Shown: positions 27,610-36,764, counted from the first letter of the stretch. The stretch: 64,000 nt of DNA from Leadbetterella lacustris (GCA_965234335.1 OZ248458.1:186001-250000), one strand, 5' to 3'. Numbers and translations are program-made. Notes: generated from the letters alone by a model not told the origin.

Positions 27610-28899
27610 CTACATTACCGTCAAAACACTCTCCAAACCAACACCTCTAGAACCCTTAACCAGAAAATAAGTATTAGTGAAAGCCTTTTCTATCAACCAA
27701 TTGTGAAGCGAAAACTTATCAGTAAAATAATAGGCTTTTGGTAAGTGAGCTAAAGCATGTTGCATGTTTTCGCCATAAAGTACTACGATGTCAAAATCTT
27801 GCTCCGACGCCAATTTACCGAGTGCTGCATGTTCAGCATCGCTGTATTCACCGAGTTCAAACATATCTCCCAATATCACCACTTTATGTTTTTCGGTCTT
27901 CAGGTTTCCGAAGTTTTGCACTGAGGCCGCCATCGACGAAGGATTAGCGTTGTAGGCGTCCATCAAGAACGAATTGCTTCCTTTTTCTATCACTTGCGAG
28001 CGATTATTGTCAGGATTGTACTCCGCTATGGCTTCAGCGGCATCGGTGTGACTTACACCAAAAAAACTCGCCACAGCAAAGGCAGTTTGCATATTATCAA
28101 AGTTATATTTTCCACCAATATGCGTAGTATAAATAATCTGACTTTCAGGTATTTGAAAAGAAACTGACGGACTTTCGGTTAACATTTTCAGGGCAAATTC
28201 ATCTGCTCCATAATATACTACCACCATCATACTCTTTTCTTTTACTAGAGAAGTTAATTTTTCGTCGGTCTGATTTACAAAAGTAGTCCCTTTGTTATTT
28301 TTCAAAAAATCAAAAAGCTCTCCTTTGCCTTTCCTAACACCTTCTTCGCCACCAAAACCTTCCAGATGAGCTTTCCCAAGATTAGTGATAAACCCATGCG
28401 TAGGCTCACAAATATTGCTCAGCATCGCTACTTCTTGCTGATGATTGGCCCCCATTTCTATCACGGCCATTTCGGTATCGGCAGTCATTTCAAGCAAAGT
28501 CAACGGCACGCCAATATGGTTGTTGAGGTTACCTTTGGTGGCATGAACTTTAAAATTTCGGCTTAAAACCCTCACCAAGAGTTCTTTATTGGTCGTTTTC
28601 CCGTTTGAACCTGTGAGTCCTATAACCGGAATATCGAATGTTTTTCTATGAAAATTAGCCAACTTTTGTAGTGTTTCTAGTACATCGTCCACTAAAATAC
28701 ACTGCGGATTTTGAGCGTGTTCCATTTCGTCCACCACCGCATAGCTTGCACCTAGAGCAATGGCCTGCTCAGCAAAGTTGTTCGCATTAAATTTTTCGCC
28801 CTTTAGAGCAAAAAACATTTGACCCTCCCCTATTTTTCGGGTGTCGGTTGTAACTCCCTTGCTTTCTTTAAACTTCTCGTAAATTTCTGCTATTTGCAT
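27610..28899 (-). CDS. murF: UDP-N-acetylmuramoyl-tripeptide--D-alanyl-D-alanine ligase
   Basis: Cytoplasmic peptidoglycan precursor enzyme (429 residues) that adds D-Ala-D-Ala to the UDP-MurNAc tripeptide, using ATP. Seen: SKGVTTDTRKI and QMFFALKG in the N-terminal domain, P-loop GLTGSNGKTTNKELL, the Mur-ligase segment VIEMGANHQQEVAMLS, FITNLGKAHLEGFG, and the C-terminal DAYNANPSSM and ILGDMFELGEYSDAEH. I chose the ATG at 28899; the longer frame starts with TTG at 28962. It is away from the ftsW-ftsZ cluster at 43-50 kb. Confidence 0.95.
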   Translation of the reverse strand: MQIAEIYEKFKESKGVTTDTRKIGEGQMFFALKGEKFNANNFAEQAIALGASYAVVDEMEHAQNPQCILVDDVLETLQKLANFHRKTFDIPVIGLTGSNGKTTNKELLVRVLSRNFKVHATKGNLNNHIGVPLTLLEMTADTEMAVIEMGANHQQEVAMLSNICEPTHGFITNLGKAHLEGFGGEEGVRKGKGELFDFLKNNKGTTFVNQTDEKLTSLVKEKSMMVVVYYGADEFALKMLTESPSVSFQIPESQIIYTTHIGGKYNFDNMQTAFAVASFFGVSHTDAAEAIAEYNPDNNRSQVIEKGSNSFLMDAYNANPSSMAASVQNFGNLKTEKHKVVILGDMFELGEYSDAEHAALGKLASEQDFDIVVLYGENMQHALAHLPKAYYFTDKFSLHNWLIEKAFTNTYFLVKGSRGVGLESVLTVM

Positions 28900-28967
28900 T
28901 TCCACATATTTTCGGCACCAAAGTTCTGCCTTTTTGTTTAATTTCGTAGTATCCTTTATCAAAAATT

Positions 28968-29456
28968 GTGGCAGAATATTTTAAAACTTACTTAAAAACC
29001 GAAGAACATCTACTCAAAATTGAGTCAGATGAATATGCCATCAAAGCTATAAGTTTTGTTGCTGACGTAGAGAAACCGTCTGAATTTCAACCAGAAATTC
29101 TTGAAAATGCAAAACTACAATTGCAAAGTTACTTCGAGAGGAATTTACAAAACTTTAACCTAAAACTTGACCCAGAAGGTACTGCTTTTCAGAAGAAAGT
29201 ATGGGATTTGCTGTACAAAATACCTTACGGAAAAACCTGGACGTATGCCGAAATGGCCAACAAATTAGGCGACCCGAAACTGATAAGAGCCGCAGCTTCG
29301 GCCAACGGAAAAAATCCAATAGCCATTGTAATCCCTTGTCATAGAGTGATTGGCACAAACGGTAGCTTAACGGGCTACGCTGGCGGATTGGAAAATAAAC
29401 GATTCTTACTTGACCTAGAAAACAGAGTGGCCAATGGAGTGATGCGTTTGTTTTGA
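28968..29456 (+). CDS. ogt: Methylated-DNA--[protein]-cysteine S-methyltransferase
   Basis: Suicidal DNA repair protein of 162 residues that takes the methyl group from O6-methylguanine onto its own cysteine. Acceptor C124 is in VIPCHRVIG. The DNA-binding helix region reads YGKTWTYAEMANKLG followed by RAAASANGKNP, and the C-terminus has GYAGGLENKRFLL. It starts with GTG at 28968, as no nearby in-frame ATG exists. The N-terminal domain is short, as in Ogt rather than Ada. Confidence 0.94.
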   Translation: MAEYFKTYLKTEEHLLKIESDEYAIKAISFVADVEKPSEFQPEILENAKLQLQSYFERNLQNFNLKLDPEGTAFQKKVWDLLYKIPYGKTWTYAEMANKLGDPKLIRAAASANGKNPIAIVIPCHRVIGTNGSLTGYAGGLENKRFLLDLENRVANGVMRLF

Positions 29457-29599
29457 ATTATATGTAAACACACCGATTTTACGGATGGGACACTGACAAA
29501 TTTAAAATGACAAAACGTGTTACCACCTAATAGATTCCTATTTCAAAACAAGAAATCAATTAACGGAACAAAAATAAAACTCTTGGAGCCTTAAATGCC

Positions 29600-29607
29600 T
29601 ATATTTG
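29600..29607 (+). promoter_or_regulatory. Predicted -7 element for the OB-fold-like gene
   Basis: TATATTTG fits TAnnTTTG, ending 25 bases before the ATG at 29633. Confidence 0.45.
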
Positions 29608-29632
29608 TATTGAACTTTACCCAAAACTAATC

Positions 29633-29995
29633 ATGAAACCTCTCATTTTCTCCATTATATTCCTTTTCTCTTTAAACACTTTTGCTCAATCAGACACCAT
29701 TACGGCCGCCACCGCCAAAAACTACATTGGTAAAGAGGTGATACTAAAAGGAGTACTGAAGGGAGTTAAACCCTATTCTGACCGCAACGGAAAAGATATT
29801 TTATTTTTGGATATTGACGAAAGCTACCCAAATTCTGAAATAGGCGTTACCGTTTTTCCTGATGCCGTGCCAGAAGTTAAAATCACCAAAGAAGATATTG
29901 GAAGAACCGTATTTATTTCGGGAATTGTGCAAGATTATAAAGGAAAGCCAAGCTTGCCTATAAGCGAAGGAAAGCAATTTAGATACAAAGAATAG
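29633..29995 (+). CDS. Small exported OB-fold-like protein
   Basis: Protein of 120 residues with a clear signal peptide ending at TFAQ. The mature part (TAATAKNYIGKEVILKG, then DRNGKDILFLDI, IGVTVFPDAV, GRTVFISGIVQDYKGKPSLPI) has the strand pattern and Gly positions of an OB fold, like small exported nucleic-acid-binding-type domains. The ligand is unknown; periplasmic location makes a role in cellular DNA metabolism unlikely. It is monocistronic and convergent with the DsbA-like gene. Confidence 0.7.
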   Translation: MKPLIFSIIFLFSLNTFAQSDTITAATAKNYIGKEVILKGVLKGVKPYSDRNGKDILFLDIDESYPNSEIGVTVFPDAVPEVKITKEDIGRTVFISGIVQDYKGKPSLPISEGKQFRYKE

Positions 29996-30023
29996 CCAAA
30001 TTCTGAGCAGAATCTAGCTATTC
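29990..30023. terminator. Hairpin between convergent genes
   Basis: GAATAGC (29990-29996) pairs with GCTATTC (30017-30023), with an inner ATTCTG/CAGAAT stem. There is no strong T run, so it is a probable but not ideal bidirectional terminator. Confidence 0.5.
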
Positions 30024-30046
30024 AAACCATTCATATTTTCCAAATA

Positions 30047-30742
30047 TTACAGGCATTCACCCGAGGCTACATCGCAACTTTCACCCGCATCAATCGGTAT
30101 CTCAGCCTGCATTTCTTGTTGAATTTGACGCAAAGTATCTGCCAAAACTTCAGGTGACTGAGCACCACTGATACCGTACTTTTCATTAAAAATAAAAAAC
30201 GGAACAGCACTCACGCCCCTTGATTGAAAGTACGAAATCTTTTCTTTTACTTCTTCATAAAGTGACTCATTCGCCAATATTGCCTCCACTTTCACGCCTT
30301 TCCAGCCAAATTCGGCCATAAGCTCAGTAATATTTTCAGTCTTGCTCAAGTCCGTCGCATCTTCAAAATAAGCTTTGAAAAACCTTTCTTTAAGCTTTGC
30401 CTTAAACCCCTCTTTTTCTGCTTCTAACATCAAAACATGCAAAGGTAAAGTGTTCATGGTACGTTCCATTTTACTAAAATCAAAGGCAATACCCTCTGCG
30501 TCGCCTACGCTTTCCATGTGTTGGAATATCTGCTGCACTTTTTCTTCACTACCAAACTTGGCGGCATAATATCCTTTCAGGTCTCTGCCTTCGGTTGGCA
30601 CCGAAGGATCCAACTGAAACGGCTGCCATGTAATATCAGCTTTTATTTCAGGTACCATGGCCAAGGCTTTTTCAAGTCGATTTTTTCCAACATAACACCA
30701 CGGACAAGCCACATCCGATACAATATCTATTTTTATATTCAT
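30047..30742 (-). CDS. DsbA family oxidoreductase (FrnE-like)
   Basis: Cytoplasmic thioredoxin-fold protein of 231 residues without a signal peptide. The active-site motif CPWC (C13, C16) sits in SDVACPWCYVGKNRLEKAL. A helical insertion follows, then the cis-Pro segment GVSAVPFFIFN and the terminal region GAQSPEVLADTLRQI. FrnE-type members act as disulfide isomerases or in polyketide and redox metabolism. An extra Cys pair near the C-terminus (ESCDVASGECL) is a noticeable addition and could be redox-active. It is divergent from the S9 peptidase gene, 50 bases away. Confidence 0.9.
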   Translation of the reverse strand: MNIKIDIVSDVACPWCYVGKNRLEKALAMVPEIKADITWQPFQLDPSVPTEGRDLKGYYAAKFGSEEKVQQIFQHMESVGDAEGIAFDFSKMERTMNTLPLHVLMLEAEKEGFKAKLKERFFKAYFEDATDLSKTENITELMAEFGWKGVKVEAILANESLYEEVKEKISYFQSRGVSAVPFFIFNEKYGISGAQSPEVLADTLRQIQQEMQAEIPIDAGESCDVASGECL

Positions 30743-30792
30743 TTTTTTAGTCTAAATTTCGACGTCTTTTCAATCAACAATACAAAAAATCA

Positions 30793-32931
30793 ATGCGAAA
30801 AATTCTATTTCTTCTCTTATTGGCTCAATTTTCTTTTGCACAGACAGAAAAAATCCAAGTTTCAGATCTTACGAAAATCAAAAATGTGGTATCTATCGTT
30901 ACCAACAACGATAAAGCCATATATGCACTAAAAACCATAGAACCCACGCCAGATAAGCCCCTAGAATACGATTATATTACAAATTTGTACCTGATAAACC
31001 TTCAAAATCCCTCAAAACATATTGCACTTACGCGTGGAAATGAAGGTGCAAGTCAGCCGTCCTTATCACCCGATGGTAAAAGTGTAGCCTTTGTTCGTAC
31101 CGTAAAAGAAAAATCTCAAGTATTTATATTGCCCCTAGAAGGAGGCGAGCCTTGGCAACTAACAAGTTCAAAATACGGGGCTGCTTCACCACAATTCAGC
31201 CCAGATGGAAAAAGAATCTTTTTCTACTCAAGTTTAAGTCTAAATGAGATACTAACCGACTCAGTTTTCAATGCCAAAAAAGAATTACCCTCGTGGTCAT
31301 TAGAAAAACCGGGTTTTAAGTCCAACGATTTTTTAGTACAGAAAAAAGGAGTAAAAGGAAATCCAGACGGTAACATTGACGAAATCAGGGCCTATCTCAA
31401 CAAAGATGTGGTGGACAAAAAAGCCAAGGTCTTGAACAGACTAAATTTCCAAGGTGAGGCCACTGTTGAACCTGAAATGCGGTTTAGCCATGTTTTCGAA
31501 ATAGAAATATCAGAAAATGCTAAAGCTAAAGCCATTACCTCAGGATATTGGTCATTCCAGAATGTAAATTATACCACCGACGGCAAAAAATTAATAGCAA
31601 CTACTGCCAAAGACGCCACTCAACACCCTGACAGAGAACAGGAAAACAAAATCATTTCGATAGATTTATCTTCTTTAAAACAAACGACCATCTACGAAAA
31701 AGAAGGAAAAAGTTTTGGTGGCTTGAGCCTTTCACCAAAAGGAGGCAAAATAGCAATGGTCATGAATGCCGCAAACGAGATGTCGCATGGACAATTAATC
31801 ACCATCAACGCTGACGGGACAGGATTCAAAGAAATAAATTTTGATAGAGTTCCAAATAGTATGACTTGGTCATCAGACGAAAAAAGCCTCTACTTTGTGG
31901 CCAACTCCAATGGTGGTGTTCCAGTTTTTAAATTAGACATAGCCAGTAGTAAGGTCGAAAGATTAACTGACTTTGAGTCGGGTATTGGATCTTTTGAACT
32001 CGTAAATCCAACAAAAGCCATTTTCGCTAAAAATGATATTTCAAATCCCCACGAAATCTTTGTTTCGGATCTTACCTTCAAAACCCAAACAAAAATTAGT
32101 GAAATAAACTCACATTGGGTTAAAAACAAAAAACTGAGCTACCCCGAAAAACGAATCTTCAAAAACTCAGCAGGACAAGAAATAGAATTCTGGATAATGA
32201 AACCAACAGATTTTGTGGCAGGTAAAAAATATCCATTGTTGCTCCAAATGCATGGTGGGCCTACTGCCATGTGGGGTCCTGGCGAGGCATCAATGTGGCA
32301 TGAATTACAATATTTTACTGCCCAAGGCTATGGTGTAGTATATCCAAACCAAAGAGGATCAGGAGGTTATGGAAAAGACTTCCAATTTTCAAACTACCGC
32401 GACTGGGGCAAAGGTCCGCAAGAAGATGCATTGGGTGCGACAGAGATTGCAGCTAGGGAAGCTTGGGTAGATACCTCCAAACAAGTGATAACCGGTGGTT
32501 CGTACGCTGGATATCTAACCGCCTGGATAATTGCCCATGACCACCGTTTTAAAGCGGCATTTGCTCAAAGAGGAGTTTATGACCTCACCACATTCATGGG
32601 AGAAGGAAACGCCTGGAGACTAACTCCAAACTACTTTGGGCTACCATGGGACGACGAAGCCAAAACCAAAATAAATGCCAGTTCGCCCTACACTTTCGTG
32701 GACAAAATCAAAACGCCCTTGCTCATCAAACATGGCGAAAACGACCTTCGCACTGGAGTTATTCAATCTGAAATGATGTTTAAAAGCCTAAAATATCTTG
32801 AAAAAGAAGTAGAATATGTAAGAATGCCGGGTGGCACGCACGAACTTTCAAGAACAGGAAACGTAAGACAAAGAATAGACAGAATCCTTAGGATTTATGA
32901 ATTTTTCGAGAGATATGTTTCCGTAAAGTAA
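30793..32931 (+). CDS. S9 family prolyl oligopeptidase-like serine peptidase
   Basis: Exported peptidase of 712 residues. A signal peptide (QFSFAQ) is followed by a WD40/TolB-like beta-propeller (repeated SPDGK, SPKGGK, TWSSDEKSLYF) up to about residue 450. The C-terminal alpha/beta hydrolase domain has the triad S570 (GGSYAGYLTAW), D651 (HGENDLRTG) and H683 (PGGTHELSR). It probably cleaves dipeptides or acyl-amino acids from peptides in the periplasm. It is monocistronic. Confidence 0.93.
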   Translation: MRKILFLLLLAQFSFAQTEKIQVSDLTKIKNVVSIVTNNDKAIYALKTIEPTPDKPLEYDYITNLYLINLQNPSKHIALTRGNEGASQPSLSPDGKSVAFVRTVKEKSQVFILPLEGGEPWQLTSSKYGAASPQFSPDGKRIFFYSSLSLNEILTDSVFNAKKELPSWSLEKPGFKSNDFLVQKKGVKGNPDGNIDEIRAYLNKDVVDKKAKVLNRLNFQGEATVEPEMRFSHVFEIEISENAKAKAITSGYWSFQNVNYTTDGKKLIATTAKDATQHPDREQENKIISIDLSSLKQTTIYEKEGKSFGGLSLSPKGGKIAMVMNAANEMSHGQLITINADGTGFKEINFDRVPNSMTWSSDEKSLYFVANSNGGVPVFKLDIASSKVERLTDFESGIGSFELVNPTKAIFAKNDISNPHEIFVSDLTFKTQTKISEINSHWVKNKKLSYPEKRIFKNSAGQEIEFWIMKPTDFVAGKKYPLLLQMHGGPTAMWGPGEASMWHELQYFTAQGYGVVYPNQRGSGGYGKDFQFSNYRDWGKGPQEDALGATEIAAREAWVDTSKQVITGGSYAGYLTAWIIAHDHRFKAAFAQRGVYDLTTFMGEGNAWRLTPNYFGLPWDDEAKTKINASSPYTFVDKIKTPLLIKHGENDLRTGVIQSEMMFKSLKYLEKEVEYVRMPGGTHELSRTGNVRQRIDRILRIYEFFERYVSVK

Positions 32932-32972
32932 AAAATGATAATAATTAAATTTTTTTATTAAATTAAATTTTT

Positions 32973-32980
32973 TACATTTG
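32973..32980 (+). promoter_or_regulatory. Predicted -7 element of a small-RNA candidate
   Basis: TACATTTG fits TAnnTTTG but is followed by no plausible ORF. Instead, two hairpins and a terminator follow within 115 bases. Confidence 0.45.
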
Positions 32981-32986
32981 CAGACA

Positions 32987-33092
32987 ATCTTTTAGTATTA
33001 AAGCATCACCCTCATTTATTTGAGGTGATTTATCATAGGTTAAAGTATTTTCGTCTTGGAAAGGCATTTGGGACTCCCGAATGTCTTTTTTT
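32987..33092 (+). ncRNA. Candidate small RNA of about 105 nt
   Basis: The interval runs from a predicted transcription start (about 7 bases after the -7 element at 32973-32980) to an intrinsic terminator at 33060-33092. It holds a first hairpin (ATCACC...GGTGAT, 33005-33029, one bulge, AT-rich loop), a single-stranded linker and the terminator stem. No ORF with a start codon covers it, and the next gene has its own -7 element after the terminator. It matches no RNA family I can name. It could instead be the leader of the SPOR operon, with the terminator acting as an attenuator. Confidence 0.5.
33060..33092 (+). terminator. Rho-independent terminator
   Basis: 13-pair stem (33060-33072 with 33076-33088, two G-T wobbles), 3-base loop, then seven T. 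It is 130 bases after the S9 peptidase stop, far for that gene, and better placed to end the small-RNA candidate. Confidence 0.85.
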
Positions 33093-33128
33093 ATTGTACC
33101 ATATCATTCATATACAAGACTAAATTGT

Positions 33129-33136
33129 TAATTTTG
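33129..33136 (+). promoter_or_regulatory. Predicted -7 element of the SPOR-gmd-def operon
   Basis: TAATTTTG fits TAnnTTTG, ending 20 bases before the ATG at 33157. This favours that ATG over the TTG at 33148. Confidence 0.5.
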
Positions 33137-33156
33137 CATTCACTAAATTGATAACT

Positions 33157-33705
33157 ATGAAGAAATACCTCTTTTTCGTGAGTTTTCTTTGGATTTTGTC
33201 GGCTTGCATGGGCAAACTTAGCCCCAACAAAGAAAGCAAAAACATCGAGAAAATTACGGAGTATTCTGAAGATTTGTCAATATTCAGACCAAAATATGAC
33301 ACCTCGAAGCTTGTAAAAGTTGACAAAACTGAAGCACCCAAAACTTCAACAACTCAAAATTATTCTGCATCAACCCTGAAAAATGAAAATGAGGCCGTAG
33401 AAACGGTTTTATCACATATTAAAGAAACAAACAAAAAATTAGCAGAGGGAAAGGGATACAGAATTCAAGTTTTTTCAGGAAACAATAAAATGGATTTTGA
33501 AGCTGCCAAAAGTTATTTATATAGAAATTTTTCTGAATTAGAACTCTATGAATCTTACAGTCAGCCTACTTACAGGATAAAAGTTGGAGACTTTATAAGT
33601 TTAGACGAAGCCAACAGGTATTCAGCTGAAATCAAAAATAAGTTTAATACAGTAAGAATCATAAGCGATAAAATAAACGTAAAAAAAGCACTCGAAATTA
33701 AATGA
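33157..33705 (+). CDS. SPOR-domain lipoprotein
   Basis: Lipoprotein of 182 residues: signal peptide with lipobox LSAC (C17), a Ser/Thr/Lys/Glu-rich linker, then a C-terminal SPOR domain (GYRIQVFSGNNKMDFEAAKS, YRIKVGDFISLDEANRYSAEI). SPOR domains bind denuded peptidoglycan glycan strands, often at the division site. The gene overlaps gmd by 4 bases (ATGA), which couples it to a sugar-nucleotide gene without an obvious functional link. Confidence 0.85.
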   Translation: MKKYLFFVSFLWILSACMGKLSPNKESKNIEKITEYSEDLSIFRPKYDTSKLVKVDKTEAPKTSTTQNYSASTLKNENEAVETVLSHIKETNKKLAEGKGYRIQVFSGNNKMDFEAAKSYLYRNFSELELYESYSQPTYRIKVGDFISLDEANRYSAEIKNKFNTVRIISDKINVKKALEIK

Positions 33706-34802
33706 AAAAAGCACTCATAACTGGTGTAACAGGCCAAGACGGAGCCTATTTGGCGGAATTTTTATTACAAAAAGGATACGAAGTTCATGGTATAAAAAGA
33801 AGAGCGTCTTTGTTCAATACCGACAGGATAGACCACCTATACAAAGATCTACACGAAACCAACGTAAAGTTTATACTTCACTACGGTGATTTGAGCGACT
33901 CTACCAACATCATAAGAATCATACAAGAAGTTAAGCCTGACGAAATTTACAATCTCGGAGCCATGTCGCACGTAAAAGTAAGTTTTGATGAACCAGAATA
34001 TACCGCCAATGTGGACGGAATAGGCACATTAAGAATACTAGAGGCAGTTAGACTTTTGGGATTAACCGAAACTTGCAGAATTTACCAAGCCTCTACCTCA
34101 GAACTATACGGATTGGTTCAAGAAGTGCCACAGTCTGAGACTACTCCTTTTTATCCAAGGTCACCCTATGCAGTTGCCAAATTATACGGCTATTGGATAA
34201 CCGTAAATTATCGTGAAGCTTACAATATGTATGCCTGTAATGGAATACTTTTCAACCATGAGTCGCCACTTAGAGGCGAAACTTTCGTCACAAGAAAAAT
34301 CACAAGGGCAGTTTCGCAAATAGCTTTAGGTCAAGAAGAATGCCTGTTTTTAGGTAATCTGGATGCTAAAAGAGATTGGGGTCACGCCAAAGATTACATA
34401 GAGGCCATGTGGTTGATTCTTCAGCAAGATGTGGCCGAAGACTATGTAATTGCCACAGGAATTACAACAACGGTAAGAGATTTTGTAAAAATGGCCTTTG
34501 CCGAAGTAGGTATTACTCTTGAGTTCAGAGGCTCAGAAGACAAAGAAGAAGGATTTGTAATAAATTGCTCAAATCCTAATTTTCAATTACCCGTTGGAAA
34601 GAAAGTTTTGGCCGTAGATTCAAAATATTACAGACCAACAGAGGTTGAACTATTGATAGGCGACCCTACAAAATCACAAACAAAATTGGGTTGGAAACCC
34701 AAATATGACCTCCCAGCTTTAGTAAAAGAAATGGTAGCAGCAGATTTGGATTATTTCCAAAACCAACCTGTTTTCAACAAAGCAGGTATAAAAATCAGAT
34801 AA
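33702..34802 (+). CDS. gmd: GDP-mannose 4,6-dehydratase
   Basis: Cytoplasmic SDR enzyme of 366 residues converting GDP-D-mannose to GDP-4-dehydro-6-deoxy-mannose, the first step to GDP-fucose or GDP-rhamnose. The NADP motif GVTGQDGAYLAEFLL and HGIKRRASLFNTDRIDHLY are diagnostic, with QASTSELYG and the catalytic YAVAKLYG, and GRETFVTRKI-type RGETFVTRKI. Overlaps the SPOR gene by 4 bases. The partner fucose synthase gene is not adjacent. The product probably feeds surface polysaccharide or glycoprotein synthesis. Confidence 0.96.
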   Translation: MKKALITGVTGQDGAYLAEFLLQKGYEVHGIKRRASLFNTDRIDHLYKDLHETNVKFILHYGDLSDSTNIIRIIQEVKPDEIYNLGAMSHVKVSFDEPEYTANVDGIGTLRILEAVRLLGLTETCRIYQASTSELYGLVQEVPQSETTPFYPRSPYAVAKLYGYWITVNYREAYNMYACNGILFNHESPLRGETFVTRKITRAVSQIALGQEECLFLGNLDAKRDWGHAKDYIEAMWLILQQDVAEDYVIATGITTTVRDFVKMAFAEVGITLEFRGSEDKEEGFVINCSNPNFQLPVGKKVLAVDSKYYRPTEVELLIGDPTKSQTKLGWKPKYDLPALVKEMVAADLDYFQNQPVFNKAGIKIR

Positions 34803-34839
34803 TCGAGTAGACTTCAACAAAAAATATAAGACTTAGAAA

Positions 34840-35412
34840 ATGATTTATCCTATAGTAGCATATGGTGTCCCTGTATTAAGGAAACTTTGTGTTGACATTA
34901 ACAAAGGTGAATTTGATGTCAAAAAAGTATCTGAGGATATGTTTGAAACCATGTACCATGCCTCTGGCGTGGGTCTAGCTGGGCCACAAGTAGGCCTAGC
35001 ATACCGAATTTTTGTGGTGGATGGCGAAATAATGAACAAAGGAGCCGAAACCGAAGAAGAAATAGATCATTCATTAATTGGATTCAAGAAGGTATTCATC
35101 AACGCTCAAATCATCGAAGAAAAAGGTGAAAAATGGGCCTATGAAGAGGGCTGCCTGAGTATTCCGGGTATAAGAGCCGACGTTTACCGCCCAGACACAC
35201 TCGTTATTAGATATTTGGACACTGATTTTATAGAACACACAGAGGAATATTCTGGACTTGCAGCAAGAATTATTCAGCATGAATATGATCACATCGAAGG
35301 CGTATTATTCACCGATCATCTGGCACCACTGAAAAAACAAATGCTAAAGAAAAGACTCGGAAATATTCAGAAAGGAATTGTTGACGCCGATTACAGAATG
35401 AAATTTGCCTGA
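34840..35412 (+). CDS. def: Peptide deformylase
   Basis: Metalloenzyme of 190 residues removing the formyl group from nascent proteins. All three motifs are present: GVGLAGPQVG, EEGCLSIPG (metal ligand C105) and QHEYDH (H147, E148, H151). It is followed after 6 bases by the nitrilase-family gene and preceded by gmd at 37 bases, so it is in the same operon. Confidence 0.97.
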   Translation: MIYPIVAYGVPVLRKLCVDINKGEFDVKKVSEDMFETMYHASGVGLAGPQVGLAYRIFVVDGEIMNKGAETEEEIDHSLIGFKKVFINAQIIEEKGEKWAYEEGCLSIPGIRADVYRPDTLVIRYLDTDFIEHTEEYSGLAARIIQHEYDHIEGVLFTDHLAPLKKQMLKKRLGNIQKGIVDADYRMKFA

Positions 35413-35418
35413 AAAGAA

Positions 35419-36189
35419 ATGAATCAGAACTTACATATCAGCCTGATTCAAACCGATTTGGTTTGGGAAAATCCCCAAGCCAACATCATAAATTTCGGAG
35501 AAAAAATAAATAATACACCTAATACCACCGACTTGGTCATTCTTCCAGAGATGTTCAATTCGGGGTTTTCTATGCACTTTTCCGAAACAAATCCTTCCGA
35601 AAGTCTAGCGTGGCTTTCCAAATTTTCATCTACCAAACAAACATCCATTTTTGGGTCATTGGCTATTGCTGAAAATGGCAAAAATTATAATCGGGGATAT
35701 TTTGTAAAGCCAAATGGCGAACAATATTTTTACGACAAAAAACACCTTTTTAAATACGGAAAAGAACACGAAACTTACACCGCTGGAACAGAAATACTGA
35801 CGGTTGAATACAAAAACTGGAAAATCAGACCTTTGATTTGTTATGATTTAAGATTCCCAGTTTGGAGTAGAAACACCGCACCCTTCTACGACCTTCTCAT
35901 TTATGTAGCATCTTGGCCTATGGCACGTATAGAAGCTTGGCGAACACTTCTCAGAGCCAGAGCAATAGAAAACCAATGCTATGTAGTTGGGGTAAATCGA
36001 ATCGGGATAGACGGTAACAACCTGATTTACAACGGACAATCTTTAGTAATTGACTACACCGGAGAGGTATTGTGCGATGCAGAAGATAACGACACCATTC
36101 TTTCCGTAGAATTGTCCTTTGAAAATCTACAAAACTTCCGCACAAGATTCCCTTTTTTATCAGACGGAGATAGTTTTGAATTAAGATAA
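35419..36189 (+). CDS. Nitrilase-superfamily amidohydrolase (omega-amidase-like)
   Basis: Cytoplasmic C-N hydrolase of 256 residues. The catalytic triad is E44 (LPEMFNSGFS), K108 (KKHLFKYGKE) and C141 (LICYDLRFPVWSRN). The sequence around the Cys and the GRE-free ending resemble the YafV/omega-amidase group that repairs or recycles alpha-ketoglutaramate-type amides. The exact substrate is inferred. Last gene of the SPOR-gmd-def operon; no terminator follows directly. Confidence 0.9.
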   Translation: MNQNLHISLIQTDLVWENPQANIINFGEKINNTPNTTDLVILPEMFNSGFSMHFSETNPSESLAWLSKFSSTKQTSIFGSLAIAENGKNYNRGYFVKPNGEQYFYDKKHLFKYGKEHETYTAGTEILTVEYKNWKIRPLICYDLRFPVWSRNTAPFYDLLIYVASWPMARIEAWRTLLRARAIENQCYVVGVNRIGIDGNNLIYNGQSLVIDYTGEVLCDAEDNDTILSVELSFENLQNFRTRFPFLSDGDSFELR

Positions 36190-36359
36190 AAAGGTGCGTT
36201 TTATGCTCGAGCATCCGTTCAATGCTTAATTTTTGAACATTTTTTATTACCGTATTTATCATCAAGTCTAGTTTGAAAGTCCAGACTAATTTGTAGCTAC
36301 GGACGGCTAGCTCAGCAAAAAAGGAAAAATTCGCAACACCAATCACAAAACAGTTTTTA

Positions 36360-36692
36360 ATGATGTTAGCCTACTCTGAAGCAAAAATAAAAAACGACTA
36401 ATACGCCCTATTTACAAGATCTAAAGGCAAACTTGTATTAGAAACCAGCGGTCAGAAACCCATGATGTACCACACCGAATGTTACCGAGCCCTCTGTATT
36501 TATGAAAGCATATTCATAGACAAAAACACTGCTTTTACCGTAGGTTCAGGTCGAAAGTTAACTAAATCTCTATCCAAAAAAATCAAATTTTTAACGCAAA
36601 AAATCAGTAAATTTTTTGGCAAAAAAACTTTATCAACATTCTCACTTTTTCAATGCCAAAATTGCCTTTTTCATATTTTGTATATCATTTAA
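36360..36692 (+). pseudogene. Possible broken small gene in a 608-base intergenic stretch
   Basis: The region 36190-36797 has no intact gene. From ATG 36360 a frame stays open to 36692, interrupted only by one TAA at about 36402. After the stop it encodes YALFTRSKGKLVLETSGQ, later FTVGSGRKLTKSLSKKIKF and a basic, Phe/Lys-rich end. I do not recognise the family. It may be a decayed small basic protein or chance. Nearby, 36203-36214 is a perfect 12-base palindrome, and around 36300 there are 15 bases that resemble the 5' end of a tRNA but no tRNA follows. Confidence 0.3.
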
Positions 36693-36756
36693 TTGTATTT
36701 TGATGAATAAACACCATATCATTTGAAGCAAAAGATGGAATTTCAAAAATTTTCCA

Positions 36757-36764
36757 TAGCTTTG
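36757..36764 (+). promoter_or_regulatory. Predicted -7 element of guaB
   Basis: TAGCTTTG fits TAnnTTTG, ending 33 bases before the guaB ATG. The identical octamer precedes the DUF3467 gene (55176). Confidence 0.5.

Noticed and set aside
28900..28962. Longer murF reading from TTG 28962
   Set aside because: The extra 21 residues do not belong to the family, and an ATG at 28899 gives the usual N-terminus.
36300..36320. tRNA-like 5' string (GGACGGCTAGCTCAG)
   Set aside because: It looks like a tRNA acceptor and D arm, but no anticodon arm, TpsiC arm or matching 3' acceptor follows within 80 bases.
35951..36346. Minus-strand frame of 131 codons overlapping the nitrilase-family gene
   Set aside because: Half lies antisense to a clear enzyme gene and the rest is low-complexity; no domain recognised.
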